Shown: positions 1-5,901 of the stretch, piece after piece | How the letters are laid out: each line of letters begins with the position of its first letter | Position numbering within the stretch: the stretch's first letter is position 1 | NCBI GenBank assembly: GCA_025360945.1 | Contig: JANYBE010000120.1 | Coordinates: forward strand, 1 to 7,430 | Length of the DNA stretch: 7,430 nt | Reading direction: 5' to 3' | From: Rhizobacter sp. | Lineage (GTDB): Bacteria > Pseudomonadota > Gammaproteobacteria > Burkholderiales > Burkholderiaceae_C | Translations under genes and position numbers: made by a program | Notes under the pieces: model-generated | What the model was told of the DNA's origin: nothing | Database searches by the model: none | Seen by the model: only the letters and a program-made list of their open reading frames with translations

Positions 1-225
1 TCAGTAGTGGGGCGGCATCTCCTCGCGCAGGCTGCGAAAGCCGCCCATCTCGCTCGCCGCGGCGTGCGCCTGCATCTGGTCCAGCCTGCGAACGAGTGTG
101 TCGATCTGCGCCTGCTGGCTCGCCACCAGCCGGTTCAGCTCGTCCAGCAGGTCTTCGCCGAAGGTCGCCTTGATCTCGAGATCGACGAGGCGATGTTCGA
201 TTTCGGTGAGGGATCTGTCCATCAT
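1..225 (-). CDS. slyX: SlyX family protein
   Basis: Small (74 aa) SlyX-family protein, cytoplasmic, with no established biochemical function. What is seen: an acidic, heptad-like helical segment from about residue 6 to 52 (TEIEHRLVDLEIK, then DELNRLVASQQAQIDTLVRR) that should form a coiled coil, and the hallmark SlyX C-terminus ending in PPHY. The length is usual for the family. I start at the double Met (ATGATG, first codon at 223-225). The same frame is open further upstream, but that extension is Arg-rich, lacks SlyX similarity and overlaps the preceding gene in another frame. The TGA of the upstream exported-protein gene lies 8 bases before this ATG, which suggests translational coupling; the ribosome binding site is weak (GAG only). 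The stop codon is at the very edge of the window, but the gene is complete. Confidence 0.9.
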   Translation of the reverse strand: MMDRSLTEIEHRLVDLEIKATFGEDLLDELNRLVASQQAQIDTLVRRLDQMQAHAAASEMGGFRSLREEMPPHY

Positions 226-233
226 GCTCGGGC

Positions 234-521
234 TCAAAATCGGAGTGTCGCCGAAGCGCTCGCCAGCCGTGTGCGGCCAGGAGCCGGCTCGAAGAAGCGG
301 CTGTTGCCTTCGTTGACGATCACCCAGCCGGCGTAGCGGCGTGCGAACAGGTTGTCGCCGCGCACGGTCTTGCAACACGCGACCATGTCGCTGCGAGATG
401 ACCACTTGAGCCCGGCGTCACCCCGCAGGTACTTCGTTGCGGGTTTGTCCGCAGCAAATCCCGTTCCAAAACAGTACAACGCGAGTAGGCTGGCACAGCG
501 GGATTGGCCGCGGCATAGCAT
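234..521 (-). CDS. Small exported protein of unknown function
   Basis: 95-residue protein that I do not recognise. What is seen: a hydrophobic N-terminal segment (about residues 10-22, SLLALYCFGTGFA) after Arg residues, ending in GFAA-D, consistent with a Sec signal peptide cleaved after residue 23 or 24. The mature part has a compact, well-mixed composition (GLKWSSRSDMVACCKTVRGD at 37-56, RRYAGWVIVNEGN at 61-73) with an adjacent Cys pair at 49-50. The last dozen residues are Ser/Ala/Arg-rich and look like an unstructured tail. The balanced composition, the leader peptide and the tight spacing to slyX (8 bases) favour a real gene over a chance frame. It is expressed divergently from the molybdenum hydroxylase genes. 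The start at 519-521 is the only good in-frame ATG before the leader; its ribosome binding site is weak. The function is unknown and a periplasmic location is inferred. Confidence 0.6.
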   Translation of the reverse strand: MLCRGQSRCASLLALYCFGTGFAADKPATKYLRGDAGLKWSSRSDMVACCKTVRGDNLFARRYAGWVIVNEGNSRFFEPAPGRTRLASASATLRF

Positions 522-568
522 CTTGCCCGCGTCGACGCCGACGCATCCAAAACACCAGGAGACTTCCG
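522..568. promoter_or_regulatory. Divergent intergenic region with iorA ribosome binding site
   Basis: This 47-base gap separates the minus-strand exported-protein gene from the plus-strand hydroxylase operon, so promoters for both must lie here or inside the flanking coding ends. The only clear signal is an AGGAG ribosome binding site at 557-561, seven bases before the ATG at 569. It decides the start of the [2Fe-2S] subunit against the longer upstream open frame. I see no convincing -35/-10 pair and no clear operator dyad in it. Confidence 0.6.
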
Positions 569-1033
569 ATGACGATCCGCTTCAATGTGAATGGCAAGGC
601 GGTGGACGTGAAGGCCGAAGCCGACACGCCGCTGCTGTGGGTGATAAGGGACGAGATCGGCCTGACCGGCACCAAGTTCGGTTGCGGCATGGCGCTGTGC
701 GGCGCGTGCACGGTGCATCTGGACGGCGTGCCGGTGCGTTCGTGCCAGACCCCGCTGTCGGCTGCCGAGGGCAAGAGCGTGACGACGATCGAGTCGATGG
801 CGTCTACCGAGATCGGTAAGCGAGTTCAGGCCGCCTGGGTGGCGCTGGACGTGCCGCAGTGCGGCTACTGTCAATCCGGGCAGATCATGAGCGCGGTCGC
901 GCTGCTCAAATCTACGCCGAAGCCGACCGATGCCGACATCGACGGCGCCATGTCGGGCAATATCTGCCGCTGCGGCACCTACCCACGCATCCGCGCCGCC
1001 ATCCAGATGGCCGCCGGGACGAAGGGAGCCTGA
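569..1033 (+). CDS. iorA: [2Fe-2S] subunit of IorAB-type molybdenum hydroxylase
   Basis: Small electron-transfer subunit (154 aa) of a xanthine-oxidase-family molybdenum hydroxylase of the isoquinoline 1-oxidoreductase type. It passes electrons from the Mo site of the large subunit to an outside acceptor. What is seen: an N-terminal plant-ferredoxin-like domain with cluster ligands C39, C44, C47 and C59 (GCGMALCGACTVHLDG), then a helical domain with the second cluster ligands C98, C101, C133 and C135 (QCGYCQSGQ and NICRCGTY). All eight cysteines are present and the length fits the family. AGGAG seven bases upstream sets the start. There is no signal peptide, so export should depend on the Tat signal of the large subunit, encoded two bases downstream. 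The family assignment is secure; the substrate is not, because related enzymes oxidise various N-heterocycles and aldehydes. Confidence 0.92.
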   Translation: MTIRFNVNGKAVDVKAEADTPLLWVIRDEIGLTGTKFGCGMALCGACTVHLDGVPVRSCQTPLSAAEGKSVTTIESMASTEIGKRVQAAWVALDVPQCGYCQSGQIMSAVALLKSTPKPTDADIDGAMSGNICRCGTYPRIRAAIQMAAGTKGA

Positions 1034-1035
1034 CC

Positions 1036-3192
1036 ATGAAGACCTCACACAACGCCTCGCGTCGTCACTTCATCCAGACCGGCGCCGTCGTTGGCAGCGG
1101 CCTTTTCACCGGCGGCCTGTTGGTGGGCTGCGCGATGATGCCCGACAAGGGTCCGATGGCCGAGGCCCTGCGGCCCAGTGCCACTGCCGTGGGCGCGATG
1201 CCCAATGCCTGGGTCAAGGTCGGCACCGACAACACTGTCAGCATTATCTGCGCGCGGGCCGAGATGGGCCAGGGCACGTTCACGTCAATGCCGATGCTGG
1301 TGGCCGAAGAACTCGAAGTCGACCTTACAAAGATCCGCGTGGAGATGGCGCCGGCCGGCGAGCCCTACACGAACGCGATGCTCGGTGGCCAGCTCACCGG
1401 CGGCTCGACCTCAGTGCGCGAGGCCTACGACAAGCTACGCGTCGCGGGGGCCCAGGCACGCATGATGTTGGTCTCCGCCGCGGCCGAACGCTGGAAGGTC
1501 GACCCGGCCGCCTGCAAGGTCGCCAACGCGGTGATCACTGGCCCCGGCGGTCAGACGCTGACGTACGGCGAAGTTGCCGAGGCGGCTTCTAAGCTCACGC
1601 CGCCGAAGGATCCTGCGCTCAAGCCCGCGAAGGACTTCAAGAGCGTCGGCAAGTGGGTCAAGCGTCTGGACACGCCGGCCAAGGTCGACGGCAGCGCCGA
1701 GTTCGGCATCGACGTCAAGCTGCCCGGCATGTTGTACGCCGCGCTGGCGCAGTGCCCGGTGATCGGTGGCAAGCCGAAGAGCTTCGACGCCGCGCAGGCG
1801 ACGGGTATGCCCGGCGTGAAGAAGGTGGTGCAGATCAGCGACGGTGTGGCGGTCGTCGCCGACACGTACTGGCATGCCCGCAAGGCGCTCGACACGGTCA
1901 AGGTAGTCTGGGACGAAGGCGCCGGCAGGTCGTTGAGCTCGCCCGGTGTCGCCGCGGCCCTGAAGACGGCCAGCGCGAGCTCGGGCGCTGAGTTCCGCAA
2001 GCTCGGCGACTATGCCGGCGGCTATGGTGCGGCGGCGAAAAAGGTCGAGGCAACCTACGAGCTGCCGTTTCTGTCGCATGCGCCGATGGAGCCGATGAAC
2101 TACACCGCCGACGTGCGCGCGGATTCGTGCCTGCTCTACGGGCCGACGCAGTTCCAGCAGGCGGCGGTCGGCGTGGCCGCGGCAGTCACCGGGCTGAAGC
2201 CCGAGCAGATCACGATCCGCACCACATTCCTTGGCGGCGGCTTCGGGCGCCGCATCGACTTCGACTACATCGTGCAGGCGATCGAGGTCTCCAAGGCCGT
2301 GGGTGCGCCGGTCAAGCTGCTGTGGTCGCGTGAAGACGACATGAAGCACGACTTTTATCGTCCGATCAGCCGCCACACGCTGTCGGCCGGGCTTGGCGCG
2401 AACGGCATGCCGACGGCGCTGAAGCTGCATATGACCTCGCCGTCGGTGACGCAGCGCCTGTTCGCAGCCTTCGTGAAGGACGGTCTGGACCCGTTCATGA
2501 CCGAGGCGGCGGTCACGCCCTACGACATCCCGAACCAGCTCGGCCAGGTGGTCATTCACGACACCGGGCTGCGCGTGGGCTACTGGCGTTCGGTCTCGCA
2601 CGCGCTGAACGTCTTCGCGAACGAGTCCTTCATCGACGAGCTCGCGGCCGCCGCCGGCAAGGATCCGGTCGCGTACCGGCAGGCGCTGCTGACCAAGGAG
2701 CCGCGTTACCTGAAGGTGCTCGCAACGGCTGCCGAGAAGGCGGGCTGGGGCACACCGGCTCCTGCGGGGCGCGCACGTGGCGTGGCAGTGATGGAAGGCT
2801 ACGGCACCTACCTCGCGATGGTCTCGGAAGTGTCGGTATCGGGCAAGGACATCCGCGTGCACCGCGTCACGGTCGCGGCCGACGTCGGCAGCATGGTCAA
2901 TGCCAACGTCGTGGCGCAGCAGATCGAAGGCAGCATCATCTTCGGTCTGTCGGCCACGCTGTTCGGCGAAATCACGCTCAAGAATGGCGTCGTCGAGCAG
3001 AGCAACTTCAACGACTATCCGGTCGTGCGCATGAACGAGTCGCCGGTGATCGACGTGCAGATGATCGCCAGCACCGAGAAGCCCGGTGGCATCGGCGAGC
3101 CGAACACCGCGCTGATCGGCCCGTCGGTGAGCAATGCGGTGTTCGCCGCGACCGGACAGCGCTTGCGCAAGCTGCCGCTGCGCCTGGCCTGA
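1036..3192 (+). CDS. iorB: Molybdopterin-binding subunit of IorAB-type hydroxylase, Tat-exported
   Basis: Catalytic large subunit (718 aa) of the two-subunit molybdenum hydroxylase, expected to hydroxylate a heteroaromatic or aldehyde substrate with water as oxygen source. What is seen: a twin-arginine leader (SRRHFI from residue 8) with a hydrophobic stretch ending in LVGC (C32), which also matches a lipobox; the IorB-type N-terminal segment MGQGT (77-81) and MLVAEEL; a hammerhead-like domain from about residue 210 (KRLDTPAKVDG); HAPMEPMN at 348-355; the cofactor-binding glycine loop FLGGGFGRR (398-406); and the active-site glutamate candidate E688 in GGIGEPN, followed by the typical tail ATGQRLRKLPL. 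The length is normal and the frame is intact. The ATG is preceded by GGGAG seven bases upstream, inside the iorA end, and lies two bases after the iorA stop. An open frame upstream of this ATG only overlaps iorA. The substrate is unknown, and no cytochrome c partner or maturation gene lies in the window. Confidence 0.92.
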   Translation: MKTSHNASRRHFIQTGAVVGSGLFTGGLLVGCAMMPDKGPMAEALRPSATAVGAMPNAWVKVGTDNTVSIICARAEMGQGTFTSMPMLVAEELEVDLTKIRVEMAPAGEPYTNAMLGGQLTGGSTSVREAYDKLRVAGAQARMMLVSAAAERWKVDPAACKVANAVITGPGGQTLTYGEVAEAASKLTPPKDPALKPAKDFKSVGKWVKRLDTPAKVDGSAEFGIDVKLPGMLYAALAQCPVIGGKPKSFDAAQATGMPGVKKVVQISDGVAVVADTYWHARKALDTVKVVWDEGAGRSLSSPGVAAALKTASASSGAEFRKLGDYAGGYGAAAKKVEATYELPFLSHAPMEPMNYTADVRADSCLLYGPTQFQQAAVGVAAAVTGLKPEQITIRTTFLGGGFGRRIDFDYIVQAIEVSKAVGAPVKLLWSREDDMKHDFYRPISRHTLSAGLGANGMPTALKLHMTSPSVTQRLFAAFVKDGLDPFMTEAAVTPYDIPNQLGQVVIHDTGLRVGYWRSVSHALNVFANESFIDELAAAAGKDPVAYRQALLTKEPRYLKVLATAAEKAGWGTPAPAGRARGVAVMEGYGTYLAMVSEVSVSGKDIRVHRVTVAADVGSMVNANVVAQQIEGSIIFGLSATLFGEITLKNGVVEQSNFNDYPVVRMNESPVIDVQMIASTEKPGGIGEPNTALIGPSVSNAVFAATGQRLRKLPLRLA

Positions 3193-3212
3193 GTTCACGC
3201 GCTGCGTGACGA

Positions 3213-3243
3213 AGGAAGCCCGCTGCGGCGGGCTTCCTCTTTT
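3213..3243 (+). terminator. Intrinsic terminator of the iorAB operon
   Basis: A perfect 11-bp stem pairs AGGAAGCCCGC (3213-3223) with GCGGGCTTCCT (3228-3238) around a TGCG tetraloop, followed by CTTTT. It begins 20 bases after the iorB stop codon and ends before the next gene, so it should close the iorAB transcript. The mirrored side lacks a comparable T-run, so it reads as a one-directional terminator. Confidence 0.9.
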
Positions 3244-3258
3244 GTGACACGGGACTTG

Positions 3259-4005
3259 ATGTCGATGCTGTTGAGAACGCTGTGGGCTGCGGTGCTGGCG
3301 TGTGGGTGCGGTTTGGCCGTCGCCCAGGATTACGAGCGCGAGACCCGCTGGGAAAAGGAGACGCTGGCCACGCTGATGGTCGGCGAGGCGGTGCAGATAG
3401 AGCAGAAGAACGGGCACCGGTTTGTGGGCTTGTACACGCTTGCAAAGCAACCGCGCGGCGCGGCGATCATCGCGCATGGGCGCGGCTGGGGGCCCGATTT
3501 CGAGCTATACGGCGTGCTGCGCACGACACTGGCCGAGGCAGGCTACTCGACCCTGTCGATCCAGCTGCCGGTGCTGCCGGGCACGGCCAAGATCGGCGAC
3601 TACCTGCCGATGTTCCCGGATTCGACCGAGCGCTTCACGCTGGCGGCCGAGTGGCTGCATGCGAAGGGCTACAAGAAGGTCGCGATCGTGTCGCACAGCC
3701 TGGGCGCGACGATGGCCAACCAGTACCTGATCACGGCGCCGAACCCGGCCGTCGATGCCTGGGTCTTCATTAGCATCATCAACGGCCTGCAGGAGATGTA
3801 CCGCATCAAGATCCCGGTGCTCGACGTGTTCGGCACGCTGGACTGGCAGGTGGTGCGCTATGGCGCGGACGAGCGGCGCGCGCAAATCCTGAAGATCACC
3901 GGATCGGAGCAGGTCGTCATCCAGGGAGCCGAGCACTTCTTCGATCAGCAGCACGACGAGCTGACGCGAGTGATCGCTGCCTTTCTGGGGCGCGTCTTGA
4001 AGTAG
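3259..4005 (+). CDS. Exported alpha/beta hydrolase, DUF3530-like
   Basis: 248-residue alpha/beta hydrolase resembling the DUF3530 family; the substrate is unknown. What is seen: a signal peptide (MSMLLRTLWAAVLACGCG, then AVA before Q23), suggesting periplasmic location; an oxyanion-region HGRG at 73-76; TLSIQLPVLP, typical of this family; a nucleophile elbow SHSLG with S147; an acid candidate D195 (FGTLDW); and H226 (GAEHFFD). The Ser-Asp-His triad is therefore complete. The frame is also open from a GTG at 3244, but that lies in the tail of the upstream terminator. ATG 3259 gives a better leader, and ATG 3265 is also possible. The terminator just upstream implies its own promoter, although there is almost no room for one, so some read-through may supply it. 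It converges on the HNH gene with a 10-base gap and no visible terminator between them. Confidence 0.85.
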   Translation: MSMLLRTLWAAVLACGCGLAVAQDYERETRWEKETLATLMVGEAVQIEQKNGHRFVGLYTLAKQPRGAAIIAHGRGWGPDFELYGVLRTTLAEAGYSTLSIQLPVLPGTAKIGDYLPMFPDSTERFTLAAEWLHAKGYKKVAIVSHSLGATMANQYLITAPNPAVDAWVFISIINGLQEMYRIKIPVLDVFGTLDWQVVRYGADERRAQILKITGSEQVVIQGAEHFFDQQHDELTRVIAAFLGRVLK

Positions 4006-4015
4006 TGAACAAGCC

Positions 4016-4573
4016 CTAGCCGTGCAGCCGGCTGTGGCGCGGCACACTGGCGAGCAAGAACTCCATCTGGTCGGCGAGGATGCGACGGCCACGCAGAATC
4101 ATGTCTTCGTGCAGGCTGGGCACGTAGGGCAGGTACATCAGCGAGAGGTTGGCTTCCTCGGGCATGCGATTGCCCTTGTGGCCGTTGCATGGGCGGCATG
4201 CAGTGATGCAGTTCATCCACGTATCGAAGCCGCCGCGCGAGGTCGGCACGATGTGCTCGCGCGTCAGGTCATCGAAGCGGAAGTGGTGACCGCAGTACGC
4301 GCAGACACCGCGGTCGCGTGCGAACAGCTTCGGGTTGGACAGCGCCGGCGTCTGCCGCCAAGCGCGGCTCGGCACCGAGCCACGCACCGCGATGATCGGG
4401 TGGACTTCGATGCGCGATTGCAGGCCGGTGCGCTTTTGCGTGCCGCCGCGCAGCACATAGAAGGCATCGCCCAGGGTCCAGGCGACGCCGTCGCTTGCAT
4501 AGATCACGGCCGCTTCTTTGGCCGAAAGCCAGGCTTGGGGCCGGCCTGACACGTCGAGTTGCAGTACTTCCAT
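4016..4573 (-). CDS. HNH endonuclease-fold protein
   Basis: 185-residue protein with a C-terminal-half HNH nuclease domain. What is seen: zinc-knuckle cysteines C91 and C94 (CAYCG) and C126 and C129 (CRPC) flanking the catalytic core REHIVPTSRGG (H107), WMN (N121) and NGHKGNR (H132), so the metal-binding and catalytic residues all look intact. The N-terminal part (LQLDVSGRPQAWLSAKEAA) and the ending VPSLHEDMILRGRRILADQM match a conserved stand-alone HNH family that I associate with proteobacterial chromosomes. It is not a homing or toxin-type module: no intron, intein, immunity gene or phage gene is nearby. I chose the Met at 4571-4573 because similarity-like sequence begins there; the frame continues upstream to 4630. 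It lies 72 bases downstream of the panE-like gene on the same strand. Its role in the cell is unknown; DNA cleavage is inferred from the fold. Confidence 0.85.
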   Translation of the reverse strand: MEVLQLDVSGRPQAWLSAKEAAVIYASDGVAWTLGDAFYVLRGGTQKRTGLQSRIEVHPIIAVRGSVPSRAWRQTPALSNPKLFARDRGVCAYCGHHFRFDDLTREHIVPTSRGGFDTWMNCITACRPCNGHKGNRMPEEANLSLMYLPYVPSLHEDMILRGRRILADQMEFLLASVPRHSRLHG

Positions 4574-4582
4574 GAGGTGCCT

Positions 4583-4611
4583 AGCGTAATGCAGACGCGC
4601 ACTTCGCTCAA
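4583..4611 (-). promoter_or_regulatory. Candidate promoter for the HNH gene
   Basis: Reading on the minus strand, TTGAGC (4606-4611; four of six matches to the sigma-70 -35) is followed after 17 bases by TACGCT (4583-4588; three of six matches to the -10). The -10 ends nine bases before the ATG at 4573, so the transcript would start almost at the start codon and be nearly leaderless; no good ribosome binding site is present. The match is modest and could be chance; co-transcription from the panE-like gene is the alternative. Confidence 0.3.
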
Positions 4612-4645
4612 GGCCCCGCGGTATGGGCACAACGTCATCATGCCG

Positions 4646-5638
4646 TCATGCGGCCGACGGATACAGGCCGCGCTCGCGCGCCATCAGGCGCGTCAGACCG
4701 AGCAGCGCGTCGATGTTTGGCGTCGGCAGCGCGAGCCGCACGCCGATCTCGCGCACGGCGCTGACCAGCGAGTCGAGCTCGAGCGCGCGGCCGGCCATCG
4801 CATCCTGCAGCATCGACGTCCTGAAGCTGCCGAGCTGGCGCGCCACTGCCATGCGTTCCTCGCCCGACTGCGTGATCGGGCAGCCGATCTGCGCGCCTAT
4901 GCGTTGCGCCTCGTCCATCGTGCGGAGCATGAACGCGTGGACCAGCGGGTCGTCGATGATGCGGTCGGACGGCGCACCGGTAAGCGCGGAGACCGGGTTC
5001 ATCGTCATGTTGCCCCACAGCTTGTACCAGATGTCGTGGCGAATGTCGCTGCTGGCCTCGGCGGTGAAGCCGCCGTCGGCGAGTGCGTCGCGCACGCGCG
5101 CTGCACGTGTCGAAGCGCCTCCGCTCGGTTCGCCGACGATCAGCCGGTCGCCGAAGCCGTGACGGATCACGCCTGGCTCGGGGCTCGAACAGGTCAGGTG
5201 GACGACGCAGCCGAGCACGCACTCGAGTGGCAGCGCGGCGGCAATGCGGCCATCGGGGTCGATGCTGGTGAGGCGGCGGTCCGTGAGTGCCGACGCGGCG
5301 GGCAAGGTCTGCAAGAACCACCACGGCACGCCGTTCATCGCCGGCATCACCACCGTCTTGGATCCGAGCAGCGCCTGCACCGAAGCGCCTGCATCGGCCA
5401 GCGCCTGACCCTTGAGTGCGACGACGACCAACTCCTGCACGCCGAGCGCGTGGGCGTCGTCGTCGGCATTGATGGCGACGCTCGTCTCCTGCCCGCCGGC
5501 CACCAGCCGCAGTCCGTGCGCGCGCACCGCCGCGAGCGTCGCGCCACGCGTCAGCGCCGAGACCTCGTGCCGCGCGGCCGCGAGCCGCGCCGCGATCAAG
5601 CCCCCGACTGCACCCAAACCCACCACCGCGATCTTCAT
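4646..5638 (-). CDS. panE: Ketopantoate reductase (ApbA/PanE) family oxidoreductase
   Basis: 330-residue NADPH-dependent reductase of the 2-dehydropantoate 2-reductase family, which makes pantoate for pantothenate and CoA synthesis. What is seen: an N-terminal Rossmann nucleotide-binding motif GLGAVGG (7-13), MNG with N102 in the family's substrate/cofactor contact position, a catalytic lysine candidate K206 in WYKLWGNMTMNP, and the C-terminal signature TSMLQDAMAGRALELD (274-289) containing the expected acidic residues E287 and D289. The start is fixed by GAGGG six bases upstream of the ATG at 5636-5638; the frame extends further but without family sequence. The MNGVPWWFLQ segment suggests a subgroup often found as extra copies in this kind of genome, so the true substrate may be another 2-oxo acid. 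It is divergent from tetR and upstream of the HNH gene. The fold assignment is firm, the reaction less so. Confidence 0.85.
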   Translation of the reverse strand: MKIAVVGLGAVGGLIAARLAAARHEVSALTRGATLAAVRAHGLRLVAGGQETSVAINADDDAHALGVQELVVVALKGQALADAGASVQALLGSKTVVMPAMNGVPWWFLQTLPAASALTDRRLTSIDPDGRIAAALPLECVLGCVVHLTCSSPEPGVIRHGFGDRLIVGEPSGGASTRAARVRDALADGGFTAEASSDIRHDIWYKLWGNMTMNPVSALTGAPSDRIIDDPLVHAFMLRTMDEAQRIGAQIGCPITQSGEERMAVARQLGSFRTSMLQDAMAGRALELDSLVSAVREIGVRLALPTPNIDALLGLTRLMARERGLYPSAA

Positions 5639-5735
5639 GCCGCACCCTCGTGTGTCGTTCGCGGGCGATGGTAGCCGTCGTCGGCCCTTATCGCGCGTCC
5701 TCGGCCCAGCGCCGGTCCGGCCCAAGCGGCCCGAG

Positions 5736-5752
5736 ACCCGCCCCTGGCGGGT
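5736..5752. repeat. GC-rich hairpin
   Basis: A perfect 7-bp inverted repeat, ACCCGCC (5736-5742) and GGCGGGT (5746-5752), with a CCT loop in the panE-tetR intergenic region. It has no T-run on either side, so it is not a usual intrinsic terminator. It would lie in the 5' leader of the panE-like transcript if that starts near 5848. In such GC-rich sequence a hairpin of this size can occur by chance. Confidence 0.4.
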
Positions 5753-5782
5753 GGAGGTGGTGCGCCGCCCCCGGGTGCCCCG

Positions 5783-5802
5783 TCTAGGCTCGAATGCCTA
5801 GA
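5783..5802. promoter_or_regulatory. 20-bp dyad, possible operator
   Basis: TCTAGGC (5783-5789) and its exact complement GCCTAGA (5796-5802) flank six unpaired bases. The arms contain CTAG, a tetranucleotide that is rare in many proteobacterial genomes, and the spacing places the arms about two helical turns end to end, as expected for a dimeric regulator. It lies between the panE start and the tetR promoter region. It could also fold as an RNA hairpin in the panE leader. No particular regulator is indicated. Confidence 0.4.
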
Positions 5803-5829
5803 AAAAGTCCGGAAATTGTCGTGCGCCCC

Positions 5830-5859
5830 TTGTCGCGTTCGTGCCATCATTCGAAAAAT
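5830..5859 (+). promoter_or_regulatory. Candidate tetR promoter
   Basis: TTGTCG (5830-5835) and AAAAAT (5854-5859) are 18 bases apart, with four of six matches each to sigma-70 elements. The predicted start near 5866 falls in the centre of the 32-bp palindrome, which is a sensible arrangement for autorepression of the downstream tetR. The match is weak in itself. Confidence 0.25.
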
Positions 5860-5882
5860 AGCACGATCGTTCGTTTTGTCGA
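5851..5882. promoter_or_regulatory. Candidate TetR operator (32-bp imperfect palindrome)
   Basis: A palindrome centred between 5866 and 5867 pairs in 12 of 16 positions: outer arms TCGA (5851-5854 and 5879-5882), AAA/TTT inside them, and a perfect core ACGATCGT (5863-5870) extended by GC...TCG. It is the most A/T-rich patch of the intergenic region and lies 20 bases before the proposed GTG start of tetR. A CGAACGATCGT-like core is of the kind bound by TetR-family dimers. Autoregulation is inferred from position and symmetry. Confidence 0.55.
5855..5882 (-). promoter_or_regulatory. Candidate divergent promoter toward panE
   Basis: On the minus strand TCGACA (5877-5882, five of six matches to TTGACA) is followed after 16 bases by TATTTT (5855-5860, four of six matches to TATAAT). 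The spacer contains the palindrome core, so a repressor bound there would block it. Transcription would start near 5848, leaving a leader of about 210 bases before the panE-like ATG. Confidence 0.3.
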
Positions 5883-5901
5883 CCCTTCAATCCACTGCCC
5901 C

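Noticed and set aside
226..405. N-terminal extension of SlyX
   Set aside because: The frame is open, but the 60 extra residues are Arg-rich, lack family similarity and overlap the exported-protein gene, which has a better-looking sequence in its own frame.
491..509. Possible sigma-54 promoter (TGGCAC followed by TTGG) before iorA
   Set aside because: The spacing between the two GG elements is 12 bases instead of the required 10, and the second element lacks GC.
1435..3477. 680-residue open frame on the minus strand
   Set aside because: It runs antisense to iorB and into the hydrolase gene. The translation is Arg/His/Leu-rich without motifs, typical of the mirror frame of a GC-rich gene, while the plus strand carries clear family signatures.
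4025..4034. 10-bp palindrome CAGCCGGCTG near the convergent gene ends, considered as a terminator
   Set aside because: It has no loop or T-run and lies inside the 3' coding end of the HNH gene; likely chance in GC-rich sequence.
4559..5674. 371-residue open frame on the plus strand
   Set aside because: It is antisense to the panE-like gene, with biased Arg/His/Gln composition and no recognisable domain.
5794..5901. Upstream extension of the TetR protein from ATG 5794
   Set aside because: It would translate through the palindrome and promoter candidates, has no ribosome binding site, and the residues do not resemble a TetR N-terminus.
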